Positions 13,601 through 28,600 of a stretch of DNA of 64,000 bases are shown piece by piece. Under the pieces are notes generated by a model, which saw nothing but the letters and a program-made list of their open reading frames with translations, made no database searches and was not told where the DNA came from. Position 1 is the stretch's first letter; each line of letters begins with the position of its first letter. The position numbers were made by a program, and so were the translations under genes. Source of the stretch: Turritopsis dohrnii (taxonomy: Eukaryota > Cnidaria > Hydrozoa > Anthoathecata > Oceaniidae); contig BQMF02000069.1 in NCBI GenBank assembly GCA_027922465.2, positions 744,001-808,000 of the forward strand, read 5' to 3'.

Positions 13601-16600
13601 TTGATTTTGAACTTGCCAGTCATTTTGTTAGCTTTGACCATAATTTGGCAGTACTTTTGAGACTAGATATCTATCGCTGTGTTACGTCCTGAAGTCTTCA
13701 AGCCAAGCGACTTCTTGTTTCTCCTTAAAATAGGAAGAGAAAATGTTTGAAAATCTTTTCGGTTGAAGAAAACCCAAAGTTTAAGACCGAGACAAACTGA
13801 TGTTCGTAAGAAAGCTTTAAAATCATCGAGAAAGTTCGCCAACGTTTTGTTTACCAACAATAAGACAAGTTTCAATGGCTTGTTCAAGAAATGACATTGA
13901 GTGATCATGAAGTGTTTAAGAATGCTTCCTACAAATTTTGTAAAATTGCTTAGAATGGGTTCCAACTTCAATGAAATGAATGAGTTAATCAAATTTAAAA
14001 TGTGAGGCGATTTCTACAGAGCAAAGATTGTGTGTAACTCTGTTGTTTTTTTTTTGCCTGTTTTAACCCATAGACATTTTCTTTAAAGGAGAATTAACGT
14101 CAAAAATACAACTTTGGCTTAAATTGTTCCTTATGTGTATTTAAATAAAGGGTTAATAATGAAATTTTAGAATATACCATGTTTCACTTATTATAAAGGA
14201 TTTAAAAAATTCACTGTGACGTCACAGTTGCACTAGAATTTCTTCATACACAAAGTCAGAAGCATTCATGATAAAAGAAAATCATGAGTGGCGACATGAT
14301 TCTTCAGATTTTAACGTTTTGTTATTGAATAAATCCGTGCTTGAAACGTCATTTATTAGATATCGCAGATAGGAAGATAATTATTCCAAAGTAAACAAGA
14401 ATGACGGCAAAGTAAGTTTCTCTTCTTATAAGAAAAATGTACTGATTTTCTTTTTCACAACACGTGCCCCTGAATTTTTAATTTTATGTTTTTGTTTTTC
14501 AATGAACATTATAACTTCATTACATAAATAAAGGCTGAAATACACTATCATTTTTCAATGACCATTTTTCAATGATACATTCCAATGACATCTATATATT
14601 AATAGCCGATTTTCTGTTTGTTTGTGCGTTTGTTTGTAAGTCACGCAAAATGGTAGATTAAGTTATGAGCGAAATTATTTCTTTTTTTTGTGTGCGACGT
14701 GAGTTCGAAGCAAATACATTGCAACCCCAATCGAACGTGATTTTTTTTGGCTGATGAACTAATAGGAATAACGTTTTGTTTTTATCATTATTGTTAGTTT
14801 TATATTCCACGTTGACTTGGCTTTGAAAACAGTACATCAACTAAATACAAAGAAACTAACTGATTAAACATTTTGGACAAAAAGCAGCAACGGCAGAACG
14901 TGGCAGCATATGTTCGGTTTGCCACTAACTCTTGCCTGACTGTCTGAGACGGGTGAACTTTTTTTTTGAGCAATCAAAATGTTTAAAAACCGATAGGTAA
15001 AAAAAGAGTATCATATCAAAACAAAATTTTTTTTTTTTTTTTTGCTTTTGTCATAATAGTTGTCTTTAATCGATTTCTTTTAATCTATTTTATTTTATAT
15101 CAGATCGAACGTTTTTTTTATTCACTTGATTCATTTAGCACGTGCCTTTTCTTCTCTCCTCCCGTGTGATCTTTTTAAGAAGAGAAACCATTTTCCCCTT
15201 ACGTTTGATAGCACCCATGTTAGAGCGCGTAACTTTTTTAAAACAAAAGTTAATAAAAAGTTGAAGTTTTCTCTCTATACGTTTTGAGTGTATTGTTACA
15301 CTGATGAAAGATTGGTTTTACCAGAAGTTGTGACTTCGAATCTGCTTCTGGTTGAACACAAGTTGTACGAGCCGTTTATAAGGAAATTTGACGTTTATTG
15401 ATACAGTGATACAGAGCAGGTGGACATGGGCGGCGAGCGACGCCGCCTTGGCGGCTAGTTGAAATTTAAAAATTTTGGCGCGAATACACTATCATTGAAA
15501 ATTACAAACATGAACTCTGAGGAAGAAACAGCAGCTGCTGTCGTTATCAAAAAAGAGAGTTGAACGCAGAAAATCAAAAGAAAAAAGTGCATGGGTAAAG
15601 GCATGGCTATATAGACGAAATGAACTTGGCATCTATAATACCCTCATGCATGAACTACGCGTGGGGGTAATCGCAGAATATACGAGATTTTTAAGAATGC
15701 CACCGAGTATTTTCGATGAGCTGCTTCATCTCATAGACGTTGATATTACGAAAAAAACACGAGACCCAATCCCTGTTCAAGTTAAAACACATTGTCCCAG
15801 TTCATCCCTGAATTTTGCGATGCCGTTTACATGCGATTTAAACTTGGTTGACTCCTTCAAATTTCAATAAATGTTTCAGTTGCTTCTCACGTCGACATTT
15901 TCGCGTGTAAAAGTCTTCAAAATGTTGTTTTCGTTTATGTTAGCGTCTAAAATCACATCGCGTGAACCGAACACGTGCGCGAAAACAATAAATTCGATTC
16001 GAAACAATAGAAAAAAAATGACATTGAAAAATTAAAAGTTGAACATGTTCAACTTATCATTTTTCAATGTCATTGAAAATTAGAGTGTAAAAAATGACAT
16101 TTTTTTCTGAATACACTGTCATTTTTCAATGATCATTGAAAAATGATCATTGAAAAATGATAGTGTATTTCAGCCTTAAGCAAGGCATGGTTTTTACTAG
16201 ATAGATGTAATCGCAATTCCAATAATGCGGATAATGATTTTAGAAATTTTCAAAATAAAAGAAGAACCAGGTCAGATAGGAAGAAAAATCTCAAAGAACA
16301 TCTGTTAAGAATGCGCAAGTCTCTGAACACATTACCGTGCCTTTTTTGTTACTTTTTTCAAAAGATTCTTTAGGAAAATTTAAACATACTAGATTAAACC
16401 ATGCCTTGTGTTAAAAAAATGCACAAAGAGAGCATTTACAGAAATTAAATTTTAAAAACACTTTACTTTTTTTATCTGTTGGACCTCTTGAAAGAGCTAG
16501 GCTTTTTTAGAGCTCACGGTTTTCTCCATTCATATTTATCATGTTGAATATTATATATTATATATATATATTATATATATTATATAAAACGTAACAGTCA

Positions 16601-19600
16601 GTTCACGTATGTGTTGAGTATTATAGTAAACAAGAAAAACACATTATTTCTTATCACAATATTTCGACTTTTGCTAGTCTTTATCAAGTGTAAAAAAACA
16701 TTACAGACAAGGAGTATTTATATAGTGTAACATAACTTCTAACATAATGGAAATTAACAAGAGAGTTACAAAAATTAAACTAAGATAAAAAGAAAGTAGT
16801 TAGTAAGTACAAAAGAGTGCGAGTAAAATGTACAGTGGTTAAAACATGTGCTAAAAATGAAAATAAAACAATGCATCATTAAAATAATTTTGAAATTTTA
16901 AAAGGAAACTCATAAAAACATTTTATAAAAAATAATTACAAGGTTATTTACAATTTAACAGATCACAGCAGTGGTAGAAAATTAGTTAAAGATAAAAAAG
17001 AATTCCATTGATGCAGTTGGTTTAAAACGTTAAAGAGCACACTTATAGCCTCTCCTCTCTAAAGGCGATAAGAAATAAAGAAAAACACGTTAAGCTATAA
17101 ACAATATACAATAGAGAATACTCTAGGTAACAAACCAGCAAAATGTCTAGGTGTTAATAGGGATACTATATACAGGTAAACCTATCAAGTTAAATCAATA
17201 ACTCGCAAAGAGAACTCAATCTAATGCAACCAAATAAATGGCAAAATTGTATATAGATAAAATAAAAAGATAATAATAAAAAATTAATTAATAGAAAATA
17301 AATCTGTGTACCCTTGTTTCATCCATAATCCAACACAACATCTCGCTCATTAAGACCATGTGGGGAGAAGGTGTTCAAATTTTCCTGCCAAAAATCTTCC
17401 TTACGACGTGCCGATGGGAGATCCTCCGCCCGGTCAATAAGTGTGAATTTCCAATCAGAAAGGCCATTATAATCTTTTTGAGCGAAATGTTCATGGAAAC
17501 TAGCCTGCGGTACTGTGAAACCCTGTATATGTTTTCTGAAACAGGCCTTATAATTATTAAATCTCAATCGAAAACGAGGACCTGTACTTCCCACATACTG
17601 AATACCACACGTTTTACATGTGACCAAATATACAACAAATTTTGAGTTGCAATTACTGTCGGTTTTAATGAAAAATTCCCTCCCGTCCCTCCCCGAAAAT
17701 GAGCTAGTCTCCTGAACATACGAGCAAACCTCACAGCGTTTACCTCCACATTCTTTACTATTACCAGAAGTTTTCTCGGTTAATTTTGCACGAACCAAAA
17801 TGTCTTTCAAGCTCTTTCCCCGCTTAAACCCAACTATCGGAATATTTTGGAAAACGCTGCGATGTTCGCCGTCTGGTGTTAATAGAATATGGATGTTTGA
17901 AAGTATGAGTTTCAGTTTAGAGTAAGCAGGATGGTATGTAATGTTAAAGATAAGATTTGGGGCTTTTTTCTCCCCAGTTTCCCGAAAAAAAAGATCTAGA
18001 CGCTTAAATTTACGCGCCCTTAGTATTTGTTCACGTACCATCCTGTCTTTGTAACCCCTTTTGTTAAGCCACTCCTCAAGCTGATTACATCTATGATCGA
18101 AAAACGCAGGTTCTGAGCAAATTCTATTCAACCTCAACGCTTGGCTATATGGTATCGAGCGTTTTGAATGATAGACGTGTGATGACGAAGCATGTAAATA
18201 CTGGTGAGTGTCGGTTGGCTTAACAAATAAGTCCGTCACAAGTCTTTCCTCACGACGAATAACTTTTACATCTAGAAAATCTACAGATTCGGCGGAATAG
18301 TTTGCCGTAAACCTTATAGTGGGATGGAAGCTGTTAAGATAGTCTATAAATTGTCTAAGTTTTTCCTCCCCATGTTCCCAAATTAAGAAAATATCGTCTA
18401 TGTAACGCCACCATACTAATGGCCTCAATTGGGACATTTCAAGAAATGTTCTCTCTAATTTGTCCATAAAGAGGATTGCGTATGGTGGCGCCATTTTTGT
18501 CCCAATGGCTGTTCCCTGTTTTTGTTTGAAAAACCTATTAGCGTGCTCAAACACATTGTTTTTGAGCACCAGTTCTGTAAGCTCAACTAGACTTTCTGTA
18601 GAAATTGTTTTGTCCTCTCTTGTGTTTAGAGCTTCCTTAACAGCCTCCAGCCCTTCATCGTGAGGAATGTTAGGGTACAATCCAACTACATCAATAGTAC
18701 AAAGTAAATAACCCTTAGGCAGATTTTTCAGATCATGTAACTTTCGCAAGAAGTCATTTGTGTCCTTAATAAAAGAATTAACTTTTTGCGAAAGTGGTTT
18801 TAAATGATAGTCTACGAACGCTGAGATATTTTCAGTGAAAAACCCGGAGTTATAAATAAAAGGTCGACCGGGAACACTATGGAGCCTTTTATGGATTTTA
18901 GGTAACAAATAAAAACGACCAATCCTAGGATTTTCAACACAACACAACACAGATTTATTTTCTATTAATTAATTTTTTATTATTATCTTTTTATTTTATC
19001 TATATACAATTTTGCCATTTATTTGGTTGCATTAGATTGAGTTCTCTTTGCGAGTTATTGATTTAACTTGATAGGTTTACCTGTATATAGTATCCCTATT
19101 AACACCTAGACATTTTGCTGGTTTGTTACCTAGAGTATTCTCTATTGTATATTGTTTATAGCTTAACGTGTTTTTCTTTATTTCTTATCGCCTTTAGAGA
19201 GGAGAGGCTATAAGTGTGCTCTTTAACGTTTTAAACCAACTGCATCAATGGAATTTTTTTTTATCTTTAACTAATTTTCTACCACTGCTGTGATCTGTTA
19301 AATTGTAAATAACCTTGTAATTATTTTTTATAAAATGTTTTTATGAGTTTCCTTTTAAAATTTCAAAATTATTTTAATGATGCATTGTTTTATTTTCATT
19401 TTTAGCACATGTTTTAACCACTGTACATTTTACTCGCACTCTTTTGTACTTACTAACTACTTTCTTTTTATCTTAGTTTAATTTTTGTAACTCTCTTGTT
19501 AATTTCCATTATGTTAGAAGTTATGTTACACTATATAAATACTCCTTGTCTGTAATGTTTTTTTACACTTGATAAAGACTAGCAAAAGTCGAAATATTGT

Positions 19601-22600
19601 GATAAGAAATAATGTGTTTTTCTTGTTTACTATTATATATATCTTATTATACTAATTCGCGTGCGTGTGTAACACATTTAACTTAGAGAGTGTTGGTTTT
19701 TTCTCAAATTTACGGTCAAAATCTTCTTAATCGTGGTCATTTTTTCGTTAGACCATTGATAATATTGACGATTAGTATAATAGCACGCGGCGTGACGTCA
19801 GTTATTTTTATCGCATCACGGGGGAATCATTGCATTGCATCCCCAATCGAACGCGACGTTTTTGGGGAAATATCTCGAGAACCAATAGGGATAACTGACG
19901 TTTTTTGGGGTCTGCGGTACGGGTGAAGTGGTGACACTAATTTTGGACCTAAATTTTATTTGGTACTGCGGCTATGACGTCATCAAAATCTTTAAACGAC
20001 GATATTTCTGTAACGGTTGGTCGTAGCGAAACGATCCCATACACTTTTTTGATCAGTTTTTCAAGCTCTACAACATGGGTACGGTCTTTTGTCGAGATTC
20101 GGTACTTTAATTTTTCGTCACCTATTTTCGTGACAACATTTTCGAAATTAAAGTCGTAAAAAGCTTTTACGCGAGATACTAGTCTACTTATACTAATCCG
20201 CGTGTGTGCATACCACTTTTATTTTAGAGAGTGTTGTGTTTTTTTAAAATTTACGGTCAAAATCTTCTTAATCGTGGTCATTTTTTCGTTAGACCATTGA
20301 TAATATTGACGATTAGTATAATAGCACGCGGCGTGACGTCAGTTATTTTTGTCGTATCACGGGGGAGCCATTGCATTGCATCCCCAATCGAACGCGGCGT
20401 TTTTGGGGAAATATCTCGAGAACCAATAGCGATAACTGACGTTTTTTAGGGTCGGCAACACGGGTGATGGGGTGACGCAACATTTGGGCCTAAATTTTAT
20501 TTGGTACTGCGGCTATGACGTCATTAAAATCTTTGACCGACGATATCTCTGCAACGGTTGGTCGTACCGAAACGATCCCATACACTTTTTTGATCAGCTT
20601 TTCGAGCTCTACAACATGGGAACACTTTCCAGTCACGATTTTGTGATTTAATTTTTGGTCGCCTATTTTCGACACATCCTTTTCGAAATTATAGCCGTAA
20701 AAAACTTTTACGCGAGATACTAGTCTTATTATAATAATCCGCGATTGTGCATCCCACTTTTATTTTAGAGAGTGACGTATTTACTTTTTTTTCACGGTCA
20801 AAACCTTCTTATTTTTTCCCTTTTCGTCGTAAAACCACGTAGAGCGAGAACACTTTTTTTGATTTTCCGCGATTAGTATATGCTCCTCCGTTTTGTTATT
20901 TTTGGTTTGCGCAGTGGAAATCAGCCGAAAAACGTCTTTGGAGGAGTGCGAGCAATGCAATGTTAATCGTTCGAAATTTGTCAACGATCATTTCGTGAGC
21001 AAGAAACTTCGCGAAGAAGACGTGTTTCTTTTTGTATACGAATATTTTAATTTAAATTTGATTGTTTTAGGCAGCAAATCGACGAAAGAACTGACGAAGG
21101 AACACAGGTTTGTATGCACGAAGGTATTGTCATTATTATGAAACGTTTTATTATCGTTTGTTTACAATGAAAAATCATATTTAGATATACAGAAGAAGTG
21201 CAGTGAAGTTTTTAAAAATTAGCTGCAGAAAGATCGAACGAACAAAAGGTATTATTATAAAACTTTAAAAATTGGCTGTGCAGAACGATAAGACTTTTAT
21301 TGTTTAATATTTTAGATTAATAAAAGAACAGGTTTTTAAATGTTTGTTTACGTTTTAGTTATCAAATATCGCTATACAGAAGAAAGTGCAGTGGAGAAAT
21401 GCAGTTTCATGTTTATTTACACAGTAAGGAATGGTTTTAATGCTGCTGGATGAAAAAGAAGCCGAGAGAAATTTGTTTTGGTAACGCGCGCTATTATTAC
21501 ATTAAAAATGGTCCTACAGCTATGAATATTTTTATTTCTCATGACGCTGTGGAAGTGGGGAATGTGTTATGCTGTCTGATTGTATCTATTGTATCTAATT
21601 TATATCGATGCTTGATGCTTTTGTCTGCCTGCCAAAAAGTACAAAATCTACTGGAAAATACAGAAAGTTTAGCAGTTTTTCCAAACGAAGAGAGCAGTTT
21701 TATGTATTTCACTTAAAAAAAAATGGTAGCGAAAGTGGTGTTTTATAAATACCTATGTATGTTTGTGCTGGAAAGTAAATAAAGTATTAGTAATTTGTTT
21801 ATAGGTATGAATATAGAAGTAAAGAGTTTAGAAGTGTTTGAAAATGTCTACAGAAGATGATCAATGCTGTTTAGTTTACTGACATGTGAATTGGCAGTGA
21901 AAGGTATCCCATTTTGTTTAAAGTTCAGCTAAAGTTAAAATAGTATAAATCTATTTAGTTATAACACAGTTGGTATGCTGGATAAATAAGAATAAAGGGT
22001 TCTTTAACTGTTGTGAATTAGCCAGAGGAGATTTTAACTCAGATTAAAAATGTGGTTGTTTTCAATTTTTTATAAACTCTTTAGGTATATAAATTCTGTC
22101 ATCACGTTTGTGTTTTTAATTATTATTCATAAGGTAGATGTGAATGGATTATGTATTTAAGAAGTTCTGTGCAATGAAATGTTTATGCATTATTTTGTGT
22201 TATGGTAATCGTTTACGTACCTGGGTATATATATAAGTTTGGCATTATGATTTTATTTGTGACTTTTTATCTTCTGGGTAAATTTTTGTTTTAAGGATAA
22301 ATGCGTAGTTGAATTTCACTGTTTGTTGTTGTTGTTTATTTCAATATTCTTATAGCATGATTAGGTTTTCGGTATTACAGTATTACAATTACTATTACGG
22401 TGTTTTGTTGTTTTGAGTTATTGTTTTTAGGATAAATGCGTAGTTGAATTGCATTTTTTTTTGTTGTTGTTGTTGTTGTTTATTTCAATATTCTTATAGC
22501 ATGATTAGGTTTTCGGTATTACAATTCAAGTATTAATTTTTTAGGTAATAATAAAAAAAAGCATAAAGAAATGAAACTCATGGTTTTAATCATGACGTTG

Positions 22601-25600
22601 ATGGTTTTGGGAAGAACAGACTATATATCATTTCAAAAATTCATTAATGGTTGCTGTATAATGTAACTTCCGCACGAAAGAAACACAGTTGGAAGGTATC
22701 AATTTGTTTTCAATTCACATTTTGTAATGTTATTCAATGTTTGGTTTCGTATGTCTGGGTAAACAGTTCTGTGTTATATATTGCCATTTTTTTTACATTA
22801 AAGTTACTTCTCTTCTGCGTATAAATATATTATTCTGAGCCATGTTGCTATTTGTTTCTGTTTTTAATCTTCTGAATGTAATAACAAATTAATGCCTGAA
22901 AAGAAACTTTTACACGAGTTAAATTCTGTGACACAACGCATACTGAACATGGGTGGCGAGTGACGCGTACGTACCACAGAAATGGCAGATTTGACCTAAT
23001 GTTTTCAAAGTTAAGTTCGGTAAAAAGTTTTTACCCGGGATACTAGTCTATATCCTAATACGCGCTGTGCATCCAGTTTTTAACTTGGTAAGTGTGAAAA
23101 AAGACTGGGGACGAAATGTTTCTATGGAAAATTCAATACGGCATCTTTAGAAAGTGAGTAACTGAGTGTACTGTGTGCACATCCACGATTAGTATATGCT
23201 CCTCCGTTTGGTTCTTTTTTGGTTTCGCACTGAAAATCTGCCGAAAAACGTCAATGGAGAAGCGCGAGCAATGCAATGTTTTTCGTTCGAAATTGGTTAA
23301 CGATCATTTTGTAGCAGTAAAAACAAAAACAAAAAACTTCACGAACACGAAGATAGTTTTTTTTAAAACGAAGATCTTTAATTTTATTGTTTTAGTCGTT
23401 TTCGGAGAAAGATCGTATCGTAAAGATTGAATTAACAAGTGTAAGTTTTGAGACTTTTTTCGTCTTTTTCCATTTAATTCATTTTTGACTGTTTGGTAGG
23501 CTGGAACTATACTCATGATAATTTAATAACTTTTTCTATGTTTGCTTTCCGATTTGGATAAGAAATCAAGTTTGTGTTTTGTTTTATTATGCTTTCCTTT
23601 TTTGTTTGTGTGTATGTGTAGCATTTTGTTTATTATGATATGGTTTTCATTGCTCATTGAAATCTTCTTTTTTTAGTTTAAAATAATTACGAAAGAATTT
23701 AACAAGTCTAAATGCTTGAGTGTTTTGGTAAAGAACAGACTATTAAAATAACGAATGGTATCGAATCTTAGTGGATAAAAAAAGCAACATTATCAGGTAT
23801 AATTCCGCATATCATTTACATGGCGTTTTTATTCTTCTTCATAACATATCTTTTATTTCTTTTTTGACTGTTTGGTAGGCTGAAGCTAAACTCATGATCT
23901 TTTAATAAATATTCCCTGTTCCTACCCATATGTTTGCTTCAAGTTTGCGTTCGTTCTTTTAGTTTGCTTTTGTTTGTGCGTATATGTAGCTAAATATGTT
24001 TTTATGATTAATAGAAATCTTCTTTTTTAGGTAAAATTAATTATGAAAGAATAAATAAATTCGACATTGTAATATGAAGGGTGTTTGGTAAAGAACTGAC
24101 TAATGAAATAACGAATGCTATCGAATCTTATTGGAGTAAAGAAGCAACGTTAGCAGGTATAATTCCGTTTATCATTCATATTTCCTTTGGCGTTTTTATT
24201 TTTCACTACACGCCAAGGCAGCTTTGTTTACCACCCATTATCATTAAAGACTGAAAGAACAAAATTCCCACCTATTGCCCTTTGCTATGCGACATCTTAA
24301 CCAACAAATACAGCAGCCACTTCATCCATCGTGACATGAGTTTTTTTTTGTGTCTGTGTCAAAATCTACATTTTATGTTTCGTAATCACCTCTTTCTCTT
24401 TTCACGATGAACTGAAATCTTACGACATTTTAATAATGACGTTAGATTAAAAAATAGTGCCGCCTCTGCGTAGCCTTACGTCAAATATATGTAGGAAAAA
24501 CCGTTTAAAAAAAGTTAAATATTTCACTCCCTAAATTAGAAGTGGTATGCACAGCGCCGATTATGATAACTTTTTATTTCTATAAATGTTCGACACGGGT
24601 GTGAGCGATGCGTCGTTTTGAGAAATGCAACAGTAAAAAGTTTTTACACGGGATACTAGTTATATATATATATATATTATATATTATATGTTGGAAAATT
24701 GTTGGTACCGCACCAGCTTTCAATGTTCTTTTCTTCGGCATATAACCTAGCATGTTTGCCATATTATCAACTTCGAAACAGTCTTCACGAAAATGATCGC
24801 TCCAAACTACTTAATTTTTTCCAAATAGTTTTAACAGTGTTGTTAAGCCATCTGTTGTTCTTTGACAAGATCAGGAAAACGAAAATATATTCTCTCATCA
24901 CCAATTGTCTTCGCTACGTGATTTGTAAAAACTGCAGCTGGATATCCAAGTGCAACTGTGACGTCATATTTTTGAGGTTTGATTAAACTTCAAACTTAAA
25001 TAACTAACGAAAGAATTGTTTAAAATGAATAAAACTTTGTAAAAAGTCGTCTTCCACAATTTAAAAACGATTCATTTAAAAAAAAACGTTGCTCGTTGAA
25101 TAATTGAAAAAATCTTCGGAATAGTGGCTTCCAGATTTTGTATTTTCCCCAATTATAGCCAAAATTCAAACCATTGACAGTCAACAACTAAGGCTTCTGT
25201 AGCCTTAAAGAGATACCTCATGAAAGACCGTCCATATGAAAATGAATACTGTTCTAGAAGGTATGCTGAGTAAGACCAAAACAACGATTTAGTATTGGGT
25301 CTGTTTTTTTATTAGTTAAATGTCGGAAGGAAAAATCGAAAACTCTGATGGAAATAGAAAATTACTGACAAGAGAATAGCTGATGCTTCCCGCGTTAACG
25401 AATCGGTTATAGGTCTATTTTGTTTGAATAAATTTAAAAAGGCAATACTTATTACAGAGGAAAAATATTTGGAGTTTTATTTTAATGTCGGACGGAATCG
25501 ACAAGATTTACCATTTTAAACTTTTAGATTCCATACTTGATTCTATCGAAACGGGACGTAGTTAGAAGGAAAGAGAAACATACGTTTATTGCTAGAGTAT

Positions 25601-28600
25601 AGACTGTATTTTGAACAATAATTAAAATCTTTTTATTTTGACAATGCCTGGTTCTATCAAGTTAAAATAATAATACAATTAAATGTCGGATGGAACGTCC
25701 AATACAGAGTGTCTCGCAAAAACTGAGTCCCAAATTTTAAGTAGGGATATCTGCACATCCAACAGCGTTGTTGAAAAACCTTTTTCACTGTGTGAAAGCA
25801 CATTGCCTCTACCTTTTCCCAAAAGAAAAATAAAATTCTCAAACTTCTTAATCAAGTTGTAATTTATCTTTATGTTCTCAAGGGTGCACTTTTTAAAAAA
25901 GTGAAATGCGGAATTTTACGGTGGCCTATATGTGAAAATAAAAAAATGTAACATGCAGCAGTCTCTCCCGAATGTTATAACGTTCGGTAACTAATAGTTA
26001 CCGAATGTTACAATTTAAAATGCGGAGCGGAGGTCACGTTGTAACTTCCCGAATGTTACAACATGCAGCAGACTCTCCCGAATGTTATAATGTTCGGTAA
26101 CTAATAGTTACCGAATGTTAATGTGAAATGCGAAGCGGAGATCACACGTGGGGGCAAAATATTGAATCATTCATGATGGCGGACGAAGTTGAAGAGGTTT
26201 GTAGCTACATGAATATTTTATCCCTCGTTTTTATGTTTGTACAGCAGATGCTGAGCTTAATATGATATCATCCACCAAGTTTGAAGTATAACTTTGACAG
26301 GGATGTAGCTAGCATTTTGGGTATTTGTTGTTATCTGGTCTATTATTGAAGTTTCCTTTGTTCGACAACAGAGTATTTATTATTTGATATGTTGTTTATA
26401 AAGATTTTGATTTAAAAATTAAATCGTTTTACAGCTGATGGGATTTATATAACAAACAACAAAAAGTACTATTCCATTTTTACTTACTGTAGTTGAAATT
26501 GTATCGAAGTTTTACTGAATGCATGTATTTGTTATTGTTGTCATAATAGGTTTGTTTAATGCTTGAAAACAGAGGGGTTGAGCCATCTGTTGTGCAAAAC
26601 TTCAGGATAAATCAGGTGTGTATGGTCACTATTTAACGAATTAAGAAAGAAAAAACATTTGTTAAAGAACAAAGAAACTCTTATTTCAAATCGCATTTTG
26701 AATAATTTTTCTCCATTTTCATTTTAACTTGAAGAAGGCACACAGTAATTGGGGACAATAGACATGTTTTATTTGTGAAATTATGTATTTCATATTGTTT
26801 TGTAACAATATTTATAACTGTGAGAAAGCCCTTTCAAGAGTAAATAAAGCTTTGCTAGTAATCATTAGAATTCTAAGTTCCTATCACCAACAACAGGAAA
26901 ATCAGTTAATATCATCACTCGTACTGTTATTTCCTATATTTATTATTAGTCAAATTGATTTTAGATGGACAGATCTGCAATTTGTCATGCAAAAACAGAC
27001 GACGTTCGAAAAGGAGACATAGTGACCTTAAAATCTTTGTGCAGTGAAAAGAGTGAAGTGGATGAAGCGGAACTCATTAATTTCATAAAGACATCTGAAG
27101 TTGAACGTAGGAAAGGCTCAAAAGTACCAAAAGTAAATCGTCTTCAGTGCAGAAAGGTTGGTCTTGGATGAATGAATTATGATTTTGTTTCCAATGCTTA
27201 TCGGTCAATAAGGACAACAAAAGGTGGTGGAATACGAGAAATTGACCTCTCAAATGATTCAACTAAAAGGCACATATTATCTGAAGCAATGCAGCTGTTC
27301 TTTCCAAATGGAGAATCAACTTTTGGAAAAAGCTTTAAGTTCCACTTTGAGTTGGGTTCATATAAAAGTGATCCAATTTATGAAGAATTTATTCTTAGTG
27401 ACTATCTTAAACAACACAAACTTACACGTCCACGACTGTATTTGATGTCTAAAGAGAAATCTAAACACACCCAGTTATTGGAAGTTCTTTGTGCAGATTG
27501 TGAAGGAAGTGGTGATGATGATGACTTCTTAGGTATGCATGAGTGTAGCATAACACCTGCATTTTCAGTACTTTATTCTTTATGTTAGCTATTTTTTGTC
27601 TTTGATATTCAACATTAAAATAGTAGAAATTGTGTAGTATAGACATTTGATGGTGTAACGCGAGACGCCTTCTCTGCATTTTTTAAGGCATTCTATGGAA
27701 AAACTGATGGTCATACCGCACGTGTTCCAAGAGCAAATATAGACGAAGACGAACTTAAAGTTGTTGGTACGATTATACGTCATGCGTTCATTTTGTTTGG
27801 AATGTTTCCACTTCAACTTAGTAAAATGATGTTAAAGTATGCGTTGTTCGAACATGTTCTAAACCGAGATGACCTAATCGAATCATTTCTAAATTTTGTG
27901 ACCCCAGTGGAATCTACAATGTTATCCCATTATTCATAAAAGCATCAACAAGGGGTGATGGATGTGCTTTTTGAGTACATGGTTTATGAAATGCCAACAG
28001 CCCAAAACATCAACATGCTGTGTGAAAAAGCTGGAAACTTTGCTTTAATAAAAAACGCCACTTTTTCGATGAAAGCCATTGTTACTGGTATGGGTCCATT
28101 TTGGAATAAAGTCAGTTCACGCATGATTGATGGACTATACCGCACTCTCATCCCTACAAGTGAGTCATTGATAAATTGTATACAAGTCGAAGAAAAAAGC
28201 TCTCAAGAGCAAAAAATTGTCACGTGGGTATATCGCTACATTAGAAGCTGCACTCAAGTAGAGCTTTTGTCGTTTGTGCGCTTTATCACAGGTTCATCGA
28301 ATCTACCTCCGGACACTAAAATTAAAGTTGATTTTGTGAACCAATCTAAAGATTACTTGCATCTATCCGCTCAAACCTGTTTCAAAATGTTACTTTTACC
28401 GAAGGTTGGCAAAAACATGTTTTCAATTGTCATTAAAGATGTTGTTTATATTTTAAACTTTTGTTCATTGTGATTGATATATATATACTTCGTAAAAGAC
28501 CTTTTAAAGGTGTCGTGACTGAACAGTTGTTTTAAGTCTAGTTTGTATGAAGTGCGATTCTTTAACATTTTCGGAAAGCATTTTCCTTTTTAGTGTTACG

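Larger units (their letters stand above)
14532..16176. mobile_element. PIF/Harbinger-type non-autonomous element with TAA duplication
   Basis: The ends are inverted repeats beginning AGGCTGAAATACACTATCAT followed by repeats of TTTTTCAATG. A TAA trinucleotide flanks both sides (14529-14531 and 16177-16179), the usual Harbinger target duplication. It carries a remnant of a Harbinger transposase (15586-15870) and has a complete Helitron inserted at 14591-15458. Without that insertion it is about 0.78 kb. Confidence 0.8.
16623..19633 (-). mobile_element. Penelope-like retroelement with 686-bp inverted terminal arms
   Basis: The arm at 16623-17308 reappears almost perfectly inverted at 18948-19633; both are 686 bp. 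Between them lies one long ORF with Penelope reverse transcriptase and GIY-YIG motifs. Inverted or tandem pLTR arrangements are a known property of these elements. The upstream arm interrupts the ORF's 5' part, so the copy is 5'-truncated. TA-rich sequence on both sides may be the target. Confidence 0.85.

Noticed and set aside
21450..21716. 88-residue ORF inside Helitron unit 3
   Set aside because: No recognisable family; probably chance or decayed cargo.
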